The notes beneath the pieces were generated by a model. That model was not told the DNA's origin and did not search any database. It was given only the letters and a program-made list of their open reading frames with translations. The position numbers and the translations under genes are program-made. From assembly GCA_002914845.1 (NCBI GenBank), contig JXTC01000647.1, forward strand, positions 3,903 through 67,902: DNA of 64,000 nucleotides, in the 5' to 3' direction. Source of the stretch: Trema orientale. Lineage: Eukaryota > Streptophyta > Magnoliopsida > Rosales > Cannabaceae. Positions 1-12,900 of the stretch are shown here, one piece after another (position 1 is the stretch's first letter; each line of letters opens with the position of its first letter).

Positions 1-99
1 AGGATATTTTTGGTAACATCAGAATTTTTTTTTTTATTTTTGATTTATAAATATTTCTTTTTTTTAATAAAGAACCTATAATTTTCTTTTCAATTTTAG

Positions 100-960
100 T
101 AGATACCGAAGGTAACTTAGTATGATACTAATAATAATTTTTATTTTTAATTTTTTTAATTTATATAATACCATAAGTAACTTGCTAGGATACCTAAGGT
201 AATTTTTCTAGCATAACAAAAAACACCAACTCCCGTTTTAATTTCTTTGGGTACCCTAGGTAACTATGTAGGATACCTATAGTAATATTTTTTTTAATAC
301 CAAATTTTAATACTAGTAGCAGCATTCCTTTTTTGTTTTTTTTTTTAGAATTTTCCAACTCTCTTTCTTACTTCCCAAATGCTATAGGTAACTTTATAAA
401 ATACCTATGGTAATATTTTATTTATTTATTTATTTATTCTAATCTTATGGATATTATATGTGATCTAGTAAGTTATAATTCATTTTTTAGCAATAAGAAA
501 CACCAAATTCTCATTCAAATTTCTCTAGATACCGTAAGTATCTATGTAGGATACTTATGGTAATATTCATAGTAACTTCAACTTCAAATTATTTCTTAAA
601 TACCATAGGTAAATTGCTAAGATACCTCTAGTAATCTTCTAGTTTTTTTTTATTTTCACTTTTTTTATTTTTGCATTCACTTATGGAACGTCCTTTCCAA
701 CTATTTATTGGTTATTATAAGTAGCATGGATACTTATGGTAATATTTCTATTAACTTCAACCTCAAATCTTTACCTAGATACTATAGGTACATTCTAAGA
801 TACCTATGGTAATCTTCTAGGTTTTTCATTTTCACTATTTTTTTTTTGGACAATCTCATATGGAACGCCCTTTCCAACTATTTATCGGTTATCATAAGTA
901 ACCTGGTAGATGACCATGAGTAACTAAGTAGTTGACTGTCAGTAACTAGATTGGATAATT
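100..960. repeat. AT-rich tandem repeat array with GATACCTATGGTAA-like core
   Basis: A short near-palindromic core, variants of ATACCTATGGTAA or ATACCATAGGTAA, recurs about every 30-90 bases across this stretch. A longer unit is also repeated: the block around TATGGAACGTCCTTTCCAAC at 682 returns at 859 with a few substitutions, so the higher-order period is about 177 bp. Units have diverged and carry poly-T runs of different length. There is no coding potential. It may be the edge of a satellite array or the inside of a decayed element that continues left of the window. The repetition is read directly; the class is not known. Confidence 0.7.
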
Positions 961-2985
961 TTAGTATCTAACTAAAAGCTATAAGGAATGCTATTTCAGG
1001 ATCGCAACATATGCCTAGCTAGTAACTAGTCTAATACCTACAAATATATTTTTTAAAACCTTTTGTTAATAAAAGTTTTTCTTCAAAAATGTAAAATTTT
1101 CTAATGAAAGGAAAATAATCAAAGGAAAATAAATCATTCTAAAAATGTTTAATGAAATAATGAATAATAGAAAAAGAGAAGAGAAAAATAAAGAAGAAAG
1201 AAAGAACAAAAAATATAAACAGTGACAAGAAAAACAAAATCAATATAAGGAATAAATAGTAACTAAAAATAATAATAATAAGAATAAAAACTTGTACTGA
1301 AAGCATTTAATAGAAAAAACTCAAAAAAGAAAAAAAAGGGGGGGTTAAAAAAAGGTAAATATATATTAAAAAAAAAATTGATCCCATGCACTAGATACTT
1401 TCTAACGCACTGTTAGCGTGTCAGATCACGTGTCAGATCAATTAAAAGAGTAAAGAAAAAATTTTAAAAACTGTGGACCGTATAAAACTAAAGTTAAAGA
1501 GTAGGGGTCCGAATTTTACCAAAAATTGGTCCAAAAGTAGTACTGGGGCTAATTTCCCCTATATTATATACACATATTAAGTAATTAGGCCTTGCTGGAT
1601 GACATTCGGGCCGCAAATTAATGTGAATTTATTATTGTGGACGGCATGAATGGAGGTACTCCAGACGGTTTTTACGTTTTTCGGCACGCACGTGTTTCAG
1701 GGCCTTGAGATCGAAATTCGAAAATCGAAAAGCTGCTGAGCAATGTTGTTTTTTAATCCAGCACTTTTCATGAGTTGCCTCTTAATTAATTTTATTGAAA
1801 TCTCAACGAGAAAATAACAAAAGATTTCATACGTTAACCCCCCCAAAAAAAATAATAATAATGATAATGAGAATAATAAGCTGCACGCAATGTATGACTT
1901 TTCAAACCACGAGTTCATACTTTAAAAGAAGTTAAGGTTAAAAACGCCATATAAATATTGATGTTTTTGTATATATTCTTTAGTTAATTAGTCTTTATCC
2001 TTGGTCCTTACATTTACACAAATTAAATAACTGCGAAAACAAAATTTAAAAAATTGAAGCTCCTTTTTTTTTTTTGAAAAAAATAGTTATAATAACAATT
2101 AACTTTGACTATCTTTAATTTTGACAACAAAAATTTTCCAATAATTTGACCTAACGTGTAAGAAGCTGCATGGGGATTTGTACTCGCGTCGTGAAAAATT
2201 GCGTCAATCCTAATAATGTTCCATTTACTTCTTCCTTAATTTCCACCTGAGAGAAAGTAAATACATCAGAAATTAAAGGAGATATTGTTCAAAATCAAGA
2301 ACGTATATTCAATGTTTCAACCTGGTTTTGACTGTCGGACTGTACCAAAATAAAAGACCAAAGATTATTAACATGCACAGAACATAAATATTAGAATATT
2401 TGAGGTCATGCAAAGGATAAATAAATTAATATTGTATGTACTTCAATTCTTCAAATGTTTCACATTGGAAAAGTCTTCCTAATTACTTCAACTACATCTC
2501 TCTATATATATATATATATATATAAATCTGAAACGGGCTAAAAGATGAACATTTTTTCAAAGCAACAGGGATATATCATCAAGACTAACGAAATAATGAG
2601 AATCACGCACCAAGTTGAGTGTGACATATATATAAACATATATGTATATTTATATAAACATACGCATCAATAACATCAAAGTTTCTATGTGGACCCCACT
2701 ATCAAACCAGGGACAGTTTCATGGTTTCAGGAATATTTTCTTCCGTTATGTGGCTGGAAAATGCTAACTCCGTGACTTTTGATCAACTTCTCTAAGGTGG
2801 ACCGCGGGGGGGGCTTGGTCATTTATTATTATTACAAAGTAACAAATCAAGGTGATGGAAATTGATGGGAACCATGTATCATGTTCCTTAAGTTTAACAT
2901 TCATTCATAAATTTATTGCTCTGAAGAAAAACAACGTGTGGTCATAGTTTTTGGTTTTTATCTTTTGTTACTTCATTCATAATTT
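961..2985. other. gene-free AT-rich stretch
   Basis: No ORF with recognisable similarity and no clear element ends. It holds poly-A/T runs and a (TA)n microsatellite at 2503-2524. The short ORFs here are low-complexity. Confidence 0.6.
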
Positions 2986-3911
2986 AGGGGTGTAAATCGG
3001 GCCACTCAAGCCTAGCCCAAACCCAAACTTTCGGATTTGGGCGGGCTCAGGCTTGGGCTTTTGGGCTCTAAGAAAGTTTTGAGCCGGGCCGGGCCGGGTT
3101 TAAATTAGTAAAAGTCATGCCCAAAGCCCAACCCTAAAGGCTTCGGGCTTTATGTTCGGGTCGAGTTTAACTTTCGGGCTTCTGGAATCCAAATTAATAT
3201 ACATATATATATGTATACATTAGAATAAGGAAATAGTGAAAGAATTTTTTCTAGTACAATTAGAAAACAATACTTATACTTTAATTTAGAAAAAATCATT
3301 CAAAATTATTCAACTCATAAATTTAAGAACCAACAACTTGGGGAATATTTCTTTGAAATATAAACAAGAAAAGCTGATGAAATATTATTGAAAAACAAAT
3401 GACAAAATGAAATAACTAAACTTCAAATACTTCATCCTCTCCATCTTTATCACCTTGAGTATTGGAATCAGAATCATCTTCTTCTATGAGGTATTCTAAA
3501 TCGGATATCAAGTCTTGCATTATTTAAAAAAATTAACTATTATTGAAAGATTTTAATATCAAATAATTAAAATATTTTTTCGACTATTTATAAGTAGTAA
3601 GTCACATTTTCACTTAGAATATATAGCATTTTTAAAACTTTGGATATTAAATTCGGGCTTTTTTAAAAAAAATTATTATATTTTTTGAGTTTCGGGCTTT
3701 TTAAATCGGGTTTTAGGTTTAGGTTTCAAGCTCGGGCTTCGGGCCGGGTTTCAGGCCGGATTCATGTGAAAAGTACTAGGCCCAAGCCCAGCCTTAAGGA
3801 TAATCGGGTTCGAGCCGGGCTCGGACCATGTCGGGTTCGGACCAAGTTCGAATCAGGCTTTTCTTGGGCTAGTCCGCCGAATTTTGGGCTTTCGGGCTCT
3901 TTTTACACCCT
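2986..3911. mobile_element. hAT-like non-autonomous DNA element with G/C-rich subterminal repeats
   Basis: The left end AGGGGTGTAAA (2986-2996) is matched in inverted orientation by the right end TTTTACACCCT (3901-3911). Inside both ends, about 150-250 bp are packed with GGGCTTGGGC, CGGGCCGGGC and TTCGGGCTTT motifs, a pattern typical of hAT subterminal regions and unlike the AT-rich surroundings. The middle is AT-rich. On the minus strand 3416-3520 encodes 34 acidic residues ending in a stop (MQDLISDLEYLIEEDDSD at its start), possibly the tail of a hAT transposase. I see no clear 8-bp target duplication, so the exact ends and the family are inferred from the terminal motif and base composition. 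Confidence 0.55.
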
Positions 3912-4777
3912 ATTATCAGCCAAAACACCCAGTCACCCAGTCTTTTCCTCATTTATTTCTTATGTATCACGGTTTTTGTCGTTAATAAACCGAGCAAAAG
4001 GATCGAATATTACTGACAAAAATATGAAACGTACAACACATATATTTTATCAATATTAATGCAAACTTCGTAGACCAGAATTATATATTCTATATATGCA
4101 AAACAAAAACATTGACTTCATATATTGCAGCACCATTCAAAATAGAATATGCACTCAAAAATAAAAGCTAGAATGTTATGCTAGCTAGTTTTATTAGACT
4201 AAAAATACCGTTGAATTCAAAATTTTCCCAATCTAGCTGAGTTTTGCGTAATTAATACTTATAATGTGACACACGCTAATAAAACCGATCACTTAGAAAA
4301 TTTATTTATTTACGGTCTCACACATTAGTTAATGTATAATACTTTAATATATTCATACTACTGTTTCATAGAAGACGCATCTAACGTATTCTACGTACTC
4401 TCGTCATAGACCTCCTCAATCCTCACATCAACCGAGCCGAGGGTTAAAGTTGCATCAGACTTGTTATTACCCTTAGTCTATCCCTTGGTCTGATTAGTGA
4501 AGCTCAAGTAGAAAAACAACACTACTACTACTGTTTAATAGTCACACACAGTTGTGAGAAAATGAGAAAACTGAAAACTTATTAGACAAAGTCAGGCAAT
4601 TGTAGCAAGTATATCCCTTTCAAAACCCCACCCAATCACCACCCTTCCTTAAAAACCCAAGACGCCCCCACCAATAAAACAGTTCATTCCATAACCTTTT
4701 TGCTGTACCTGTACTCTCTGCTTAATCAAATCTCCCACCCAAAAAAAAAAAAAATTAAAAATTAAAATTAAAATTTA
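3912..4777. other. upstream region of the RING-H2 gene
   Basis: No gene seen. The final 150 bases are C-rich (CCCACCCAATCACCACCC-like) and end in a poly-A run just before the ATG at 4778, which fits a plant proximal promoter and 5' UTR. No unambiguous TATA box could be picked. Confidence 0.5.
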
Positions 4778-6900
4778 ATGGCTGCTTCTGAAATCATCAT
4801 CTTCTTCTTCTTCTTCATCAACATCATCTCAATCCTCTTCTTCTTCCTTCCTGATGTAGCAGCCAACATAACCGACTGCGGAGAAGCAATCTGCCCCGCC
4901 GCCGCCGCTCCCGCTCCTCGGCCGGTAATTCACTTCCCTTTCCGGCTAGTCGGCCACCAGCTCCGCCGGTGCGGATACCGGACCGGGTTCGACCTCTCCT
5001 GCAACAACCGGAGCCAGACCGTTCTCAGTCTCCGGTCCGGCGACTTCGCGGTCCGGCGAATCGACTACGAGGAGCAGTCCCTCTCCATCAACGACCCCGA
5101 CGGTTGCCTCCCGAAGCGGTTCCTGAACGGGGAGTTCGAAATCTTCGGCTCCGATCCCTTCAAGGTCGATCGAATCGAGAACTACACGTTCCTCAACTGC
5201 TCCAAGGCTCTGATGACGTCGCTCCCGCTCAGCCCTATTTCCTGCCTCGGTAACGGTAACCACGACTTCGCCGTTTTTGCCGTTTCGACCGATAGCGTCA
5301 GGTACCGGACGGCGGCTCAGCCGTCGTCGGATTCGGCGCANTTCGTCTCTCTGCTCGGTGATTTCGACCGCGATGGTTCCGGTTCCGGTCAGCCCGTTTC
5401 CCTGGCCCGACAGGTTTTCGGACCTCAGTGGAGATATCCAGCTGACGTGGACCGACCCGGCCTGCGGAGATTGCCTCGCGCGCGGAGGAGATTGCGGGTT
5501 TCAGACCGGGTCGGGCACGAAGATCGGATGCTCCGTTCCTCCAAGCGGGTCAAATCAAGGTATGAATCATGATTCATGATGATTCTTTTCTTTGCCTTAA
5601 ACTGTTCATTTTTCTCCCGGTGGAGTTGAACGCACCGGATCAATAGATCATCAACCCCAGTGTTTAGACGAAGTCAACTGCTTATATTATAAAAAGTCAA
5701 AGTAATTGGTAGAGAGTGGGAACCACTGATACCAGTTACGAATGTTTGGATGGTAAATCGCTTTCACAAAAATACAGGTCACGTAGAAATGACACGTGTC
5801 ACATCCTGAATTTGCCAAGTAGGATCGCTGATATGAGACGGAACCGAGTGGAGCTTTTGTGGTCAAATACTCAAATGAGTGTTAATTGTTAATTGTTATT
5901 TTTACTCTCTACAGTCCAAGCGACGTCGTTCGTTCTAGAAGAAAACAAATAAATTAGTTAATAATTAAAGGGGTAGTTCGGGCCGTGGGAGGTGGGCCAG
6001 GGCCTTAGGTTTTTTAAATTGGAAAAAAAGAAGAAAAAGAAACTTAAGCTACTAGCCAATAACTTTGGAAGCCCATATGGACTTGGTCACTTGGATATCA
6101 ATGATGGTTTGGCCCAGTAATTATATTCTCCCATATTGCTATTTGGAGAAGTGTCAGATTCTGACCAAGGGGTAGATGAGACAATTAAATGTTCATTACA
6201 TTCTACTTATCAAAATTTGGTATATTTTATTTTTGGTAGGTAGTGGACAAATGAGCTGTATATAATTAAAACTGAATTGGCTTTTAAAATTAAATGATAC
6301 TTAGTTATTGTGCACTGTCTTGTCTTGTTATTTTCGTTTAGTATTTTTCTCTCTTAGTAGATAGTGCTCTAAGTTTTAGAATATTATCAATTTCACAACT
6401 AAATGAATGGGATTTTAGGTCTTCCGAGAGGTGCAAAGTATGGCATAATCATAGGGGTTGGTATACCAGGACTCCTATGTGTCATTGGGCTCGCTAGCTA
6501 CATTTGTGGCAGGGTAAGAGCTTGTGGGCAGCGCCGGCGGAGGCCTTACGCGGACTACGCCGGCACGGGCGCAGCGGAGCCGGTGGTTGTCTTAATGGGC
6601 CTTGATGGGCCGACCATCGAGTCGTTTCCGAAGATTCAGTTGGGCGAGAGTAAGCGTTTACCCAAGCCCAATGACAATACCTGCCCAATTTGTTTGTCCG
6701 AGTACCAGTCCAAGGAAACATTGAGGACCATACCAGAATGCAACCACTATTTCCATGCTAGCTGCGTCGATGAGTGGCTCAAAATGAATGCGACATGCCC
6801 ACTTTGCCGTAATTCGCCGGAGGGTTCCTCCCATGTTAGTCCTTATTCGTCGGCTTCTTCGTCAGTTTCTTCGTCATCATCTTCCTTAGCATCGTCCTAG
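4778..6900 (+). CDS. RING-H2 finger protein, ATL20/21/22-like (GUB_WAK-RING E3 ligase)
   Basis: Predicted membrane-anchored E3 ubiquitin ligase. Exon 1 is 4778-5559 and exon 2 is 6419-6900, with donor GTATGA and acceptor TTTTAG. Exon 1 encodes a hydrophobic signal peptide (about residues 1-29) and then a cysteine-patterned extracellular region of the GUB_WAK_bind type, starting at CGEAIC and running through [16 protein letters not shown]. Exon 2 encodes a membrane segment (about 268-290) and a RING-H2 with all eight ligands: C349, C352, C368, H370, H373, C376, C387 and C390. A Ser-rich tail ends the protein. The frame breaks at the single N at 5341. Residues before it (to DSA) read in one frame and family-typical sequence after it ([14 protein letters not shown]) in another. 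Dropping the N gives one continuous 420-residue protein whose exon phases match, so this is probably an assembly artefact and not a pseudogene. Family recognition is by domain order and motifs; the ubiquitylation target is unknown. Confidence 0.88.
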
Positions 6901-8122
6901 AAATTTCTCTGCTCCAACTACCTTCTTCCTTTTTTTTTTTTCTTTTTCATTTAATTTTGATCTGTATATAACATGTTTGGATGTGACATCCGGATGGTTG
7001 GTTATGTATTAATGTGAATGTGGGATCTTAGATGAGTGGTACAATTTTTTATTTGTTTATTTATCTTCCTTTTTAGGTTGGATTATGGGGGTTCAGAGTG
7101 ATGTAGTGTCCCATGTGTCTCTTTCTTTTTCTTTTTTTTCTTTCCTCCTTGTTTGGTGTTTAAGATGTGATTGGTGCTAGTCGGGCTACATAAAGTCTCT
7201 GTTAATTTCCATGTGATTCTCGAATATGTGTTGGTGAGCTTATTTGCACTATTACCCACGTACAAAAATTATTCAATGAAAGTAGAAAACAAGTGACGAG
7301 TAATCTTGGGTTATTATATAGTCTCATTCTTACATCCGATATTTGTACCTTTCTTCAGGGTTCATTAGAAATGTGTGACTATGAGAGCAGGTCTTAATGA
7401 GTCATTTCTTTGATCTCTTGCCAAAATGGGGTAGAAGGCAAGAACTTTGTGTTCAAGATTCCTTCTCTTTTTGCTGCAAAAGCCATTTTGATCAAGCACT
7501 TCGAGTTCAAAGTCTTGTATGAGGTTTTACAGTTTCAATAGTCTCCAATATCGAAGAAAACAAACATGACTGGTGGTTCAACCGTGGATCGGAGCATCAT
7601 TGTGAGACAAGTTCGTCCTTGTAGTAAGTTTTGAACATATACCAGGGCGGGTCTATCACTCGTCGCCTTCTTTTTTTTTCTGTTCTTTGTTTTTTTTTTT
7701 TTTTTTCACCCAACGATTGAAAAGAACACCCCCTGTTTTTTTTTTCTTTTTTTTTTTTTTTAATTTTAACATTTTCCAACCCCAGCCTTCTAAATGTTTG
7801 ATAATTCCGAAATTGGACATAATGAAAAATAAATGAAATTTCTTAACCATTAATTACTTTCCCACTTGGTAAATTTCATCCAACTCTCACTCTTTAATTC
7901 TTCTTCAACCTTGTGTCTTCTTAACAAAAATACCTCATAAATACTTTTTTGTTCGTTTTTGTTTTAAATGAATGAAAACTATTTTATGAGTTGTTAAGAA
8001 TTAATCAATGTGGCTTGATCAATGTGTATTATTAGTTTTGTTAAGTTGTCTTATTTTGTAATTTAACATATAAAATGGGTACTTCTATGAAAATTAGGAG
8101 AAGAGAAGAGAAACTTAAAACC
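6901..8122. other. 3' flank of the RING-H2 gene, poly-pyrimidine rich
   Basis: Probable 3' UTR at first, then gene-free DNA with long poly-T tracts (7672-7762). The small minus-strand ORFs here are lysine runs from those tracts. Confidence 0.55.
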
Positions 8123-8590
8123 CATTTTGTGACTTCTCTTTCATAAATACTATTTTTTTTTTAATTTTGAAAAATACCCATTTATTAAGTATATATTTCA
8201 AGTGTAAAATACGTGGGATTTACATTTACAAATGCAAATTTTAAGTTGGTATACAATTACCGTGTAAATTCATACATATGATGTACATTTTGAAAAGTGT
8301 ACTAATTTTTATGTATAATTTTAATTTATAAAAGGTATATATTTTATGAATAAAATACTTGTGTAATACTCCCAAGGGGCGGTCGAAGTGGCAAGGAGCT
8401 TGAACTTAAGGCCTTCTCTCACTTAGGGAGGGTGGGGGTGGCTCTGGGAAGTGACACGCCACCGGGATCTCATCCGCCCTTTTTATTATCAACAACAAAA
8501 AAAAAAAACTTGTGTAATACATTGCTCCAAAAACGAGTATTATGAATTAAAAATAAAAACAAGTATTTACGAAAATATGCTTAAGAAAAT
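8123..8590. repeat. AT-rich MITE-like repeat, copy 1, interrupted by a SINE
   Basis: The left side carries TTTCATAAATACTATTTT and the right side AGTATTTACGAAAATATG, which is roughly its inverted complement. The interior has TACATTT, GTAAAT and GGTATACA-like words. The same terminal words and interior vocabulary return at 8905-9345, so both look like members of one AT-rich foldback family. Boundaries are approximate and no target duplication was identified. Confidence 0.4.
8370..8507 (+). mobile_element. SINE with poly-A tail and perfect 13-bp target-site duplication
   Basis: The 138-bp insert starts TCCCAAGGGGCGGTCGAAGT and ends in an A-rich tail after ATTATCAACAAC. It is flanked by an identical 13-bp direct repeat, ACTTGTGTAATAC, at 8357-8369 and 8508-8520. 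Target duplication plus 3' poly-A is the signature of LINE-mediated retroposition. The 5' part (GGTCGAAGTGGCAAGGAGCT) resembles a tRNA-derived pol III head, but the A and B boxes are imperfect. Its composition (GC-richer) differs sharply from the AT-rich host repeat. The perfect duplication suggests a fairly recent insertion. Confidence 0.8.
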
Positions 8591-8904
8591 AACTATCTAT
8601 ATATTTTTGTCCTTTAAATAAGGAGAAATTTAGGTGAATGACCAAAATTTTAAATTTGATTAAGTAGATGTCCACTTTTAAAATTTTATAGCTAAATGTC
8701 CATGTTATATATTTTTACACTTGGTAGATACATATATTTACTAATTTTAGATACTGTACTGAAATGCACTGGGTATATAATTTTTCATACTTGGTATATA
8801 AGCATATATACCGGACATTTTGCTATAACATTTGACAAAGGAACATTTACTGAAATTGGGCCGAAAATTTGGTCATATTTTTATAAGCCCCTTAAATAAG
8901 GGAA

Positions 8905-9345
8905 AAGTTTATAAATACCCGTTTTCAAAACCATCTTTCCATAAATACCCCTTTTTATTCTTATTTCATAAATACCCGTTTTTGGAGAAACGTAGACGAC
9001 TACTGTTTTACACATGAAATGTATGCTACGGTATACATTTTATGCATTAAATATATACCGTGGTCTAAATTTCATGAATAAAAATTACACTAAAAATTAG
9101 CACATAGTTTAAAATGTATACCGTAGGTCAAATTTATAATGAAAAATAGAAACCGTGGTAAACATTTACATTATAAATGTATATTGTTTATATTTTACAC
9201 ATGAAATGTGTACCTCATGGATAAAATTTACATTGTAAATGTGGACCACTCATATTTTGTATTTAAAATGTAGACCATAAAAATGGTATTTCTAAAAGAA
9301 AAATTAAAAATTAGTATTTATGAAAATAAGTTTTAAAAACAGGTA
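8905..9345. repeat. AT-rich MITE-like repeat, copy 2
   Basis: The left side has three spaced copies of CATAAATACCC-like words and the right side TTAGTATTTATGAAAATAAG, giving weak terminal inverted similarity. The interior alternates words such as TGTATACCGT and TTTACATTGTAAATG. It shares vocabulary with the repeat at 8123-8590. No coding content. Confidence 0.4.
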
Positions 9346-9927
9346 CTAGGCGTACATTTCTCTTTAAATAAAGTTAGGAGGAAAAAAAATAATAAAAAAA
9401 GGTGGCAATCAAAAGAGTCAAAGCTTTGTGACTGATTTGTTGACGAAGCAGACCAATACTTTTGGCGCAAAACTAAAAGGAGGGGAACAATATGAACATG
9501 TCGTCTCAAGAAAAGTGGTATTTGGAAAAATGGGCCAGGAATGAAGTTGGGTATTAGGCCTTCATTTGTATATCAGCCCAAACATATTGCACCACCATGA
9601 TCCACAAGACATCCAGACCACACACATGACCTAAGCCCGGTTCCGGCTTCAGCCAGCCAGAGCCTTCGTCCAGTACGGTCGGACTTACACTCGTTCGCTC
9701 TGTTTCCGAGTCGTCATAAGCCATCCGCGACTCATCGAAGCCCCGAGTCTTCAACTCGCTTTCGTCTTCCTCGTCCAGTCTCACCAGGCAGGTAAGAATC
9801 TTCTGAAACCATTAATTAATAAGCTTGATCAGGATTTTGAGCTTGGACGCTTATAGGGTTTTGTTAGGGTTTAAGGTCTAAGAGATCCCAGAATCGCTAA
9901 AACCCTTTCACCTTTCTCCGTACAGCG

Positions 9928-12900
9928 ATGGCTTATAGGCGTAGTCTCTCCAGTAGAGCCACTATTGTGGCTCGGCAATGCCACCCTTCGGTTTGTCACC
10001 TACTCCATGACGATGATCGTAGTAAGCCTCAGCCCGCTAATGGAGATTTTTCTTCGCAGAGTTCGGATAGTTTTGTTCAGAGGAGGTTTTTCGGGAATGG
10101 GGTTAGTAAATTTGGGTATGGGGGTTTTGGTGGGGTTTATCAGGATCGGAGATTTTCGAAGGCTTTGGTTTCTTCCAGCTCTGGTTTTGCCTTCTGCCGT
10201 TATATGTCGACGGCCCATGATGAAGTGTCGGAGAAGTTTGGGATTGGGAGTGATGTAGCGGAGGTTCTTAATGATACGGCGATTCAGACGGTGGCTTCGC
10301 AGGCCCCGGTGGTGGATGAAGTGGCCATTGCTGCAGCGGATTCTTTCTTACCTGTTCAGCTGTTGCAGTATCTTATCGATGCGGTTCATACTTATGCTGG
10401 CTTGAATTGGTGAGAAGCTATTTGATCTGTTTTGTTTTTGGTTTATTATTTCTGGGTTTGGAATTAAGTTTTATTCTTCTATTGCAAAAACTATGAAGAT
10501 TGATATTGAACATATGCCTGAGGCCAATGATTAACTGTCTTTCATGGAGTCTCCATATTTCTTCATATTTTAGCAGGACTGTATGAGGTATGGAGTCTAA
10601 ATTTAATGGTCAGAGACTTGAGAGAAAAAATGAGGAGAAGATTATGTCATGGGCATTGGCTTTTCCAGTGAATGGTCTTCTTAGTTTTAATGTTATCAAA
10701 ATTTTGATGTTATTGAAATATTTGTATCTGGTTTTTCAATTTTTCAGGTGGGCTGCCATCGCTTTAACAACTCTTATGATTCGAGGTTCGACTATTCCAC
10801 TTATAATAAATCAACTCAAAGCTACCTCAAAGCTCACTGTAAGTTTTGAGTTATTTCTTGCTGCATTTCTTTAATGATTATAACATGCATTTACTAATTT
10901 GCTTGTCCAAGCTTATTTCCTTTGTAAAATATGACGTGTACGCTCCTGTTATCCTTCATCTCTAGTTTTAAGTCACCTGTGTTGACAATGCACTTCTCGA
11001 AGTATGGTTTGCAGAATTAGTTTTTTTTCTTTTTTTTTCTTCCTATGCTTTTATGGCCTTATCAAGCATCGTTCTCACAAGTAACATATGTTTATTATTT
11101 ATTTTGTTGCTCTGGTAAATAATTCCAAAATGGTTAAGTTGCATGCTTGCTTAAGTGACAACAAGTATCTTTCTTGATTAAATTTGTTCATGCTCTAGTG
11201 TGGGATTATGAGATAAAAAGTACGCTGGGCATTTGTTTTTATTCTTATATCCATAACTGTTTAGCAGCTGCCATTAACTTTATTGTTGTGTGGGTGTCTG
11301 CAGCTCATGAGGCCTCACTTGGAGGAGATTAAGCAACAAATACAGGATGGTGTAAGATGCCTTTTTATTAATTATGCTTATGTATCCCTTATTGAGTAAC
11401 TGACAAACAGCAGAAATAGTATTGCTGCATGCCTGAATGGTATGCAAGGTCTAATATTTTCCATGCAGTTTATTTGTCCACCATGTTTGATTTTAGATTA
11501 TAGTTTATTTTCTTGTTTTGTTTATTTTTCAAATTCGTTGATACACACGAACCTATTCAAGTAAAAAATTTCGATTTTGTAACTTGGTTTCAGAAAGGTT
11601 AAAGAGCTAGCTAGATCTTGAATTGCTCCTTCTCTTAACCAATATCATGGCTCATACACTGGATAATTACACTGACATCCCTGCTTTACATCCAACTCAC
11701 AGTGACACCCCCTGTGTACAGAAAATGTTAGAGAAATCATGGGTGTTAGTGTCAATAGATTTTGTTCACCGGTGTCGCTGTGATTTTGAAATAAAGCAGG
11801 GAGTGTCAATGTGTTTTTTCCTTCATTCACCAATGATGTTAGTTATACGAAGTGCGGGGATAAAAAGGGGATAAAAACTATTAGTAATCTTCTGGCTGAT
11901 ATTTCTTTTTGGTGGAACTCCAGTTTTACATGCTTTAAATAACAGGATCCTTATGCAATAATGGTCTCTATCTGCTGATATAGGCACTGTTTCTTATCCA
12001 TATTCTATGTGTATTTCATCCATTTGGTTTCTCATTCAAATACAATTATGCTAGAGAACCTATGGTGTTTTTTCATAGTTGTTCTCTTGGGCCCTTTAAC
12101 ATTTTATCTTTTTTCTCTCTTTTCTCAGAACATAGGTACCATTGAAGGTCAACAGCAAATGAACAAGCTTTTTCACGAGTAAGTGACTTTTCTTTGTGAA
12201 TAGATGGTGTAGGCCCAACGGTTCTGGGCTTGTAACCTTATATCTCATTTTGAATCCTCAAGTAGAATTGAGCCTAGCTAGCTCTGAAATATAAGATAAT
12301 ACAGGAGAATTGAAAGAATCTATACTCTGTTTGGCATGACTGTAGGTATGGTGTTAGTCCCTTTACTCCATTGAAAGGCCTCTTCATTCAAGGTCCTGTC
12401 TTCATCAGTTTCTTCCTTGCTGTAAGATATACCCTGCTTCGTTAAGATTATTTGAAGGATTAAATGATTTGAGTTGGTTTTTGAAATATCTCTGATAGCT
12501 TTTTCTTTTCTTTTCCAGATAAATAATATGGCAGAAAAAGTGCCATCTTTTAAAGGCGGTGGAGTCTCCTGGTTTGTTGATCTCACGACTCCCGATAGTT
12601 TATATATTCTTCCAATTCTGACGGGGTTGACGTTTTTAGTAACTGTAGAGGTAGATATCTACTTTTTTCAAGTCATGTTAAGTCCTGTTAGCACGTAATT
12701 TAGAGGGTTTAAGAGTGGCCTAATAGGCTTTTTCTTTATTTTCCCCCTTGTGGGTTGGCACCAGGCTGTTTATAACTACTTTATTCCTGGACTATGTATA
12801 ATTAACTAAGTCGTACATTTCCTTAGTGCAATATGCAAGAAGGTTTGGAAGGAAATCCTATTGCTGGCACTATGAAAAATGTTTCAAGGGGCTTGGCAGT

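Noticed and set aside
3685-4059. 124-residue open frame, plus strand
   Set aside because: It runs through the G/C-rich right end of the hAT-like element; Arg/Gly/Ser repeats mirror the GGGCTTCGGG words and no domain is visible.
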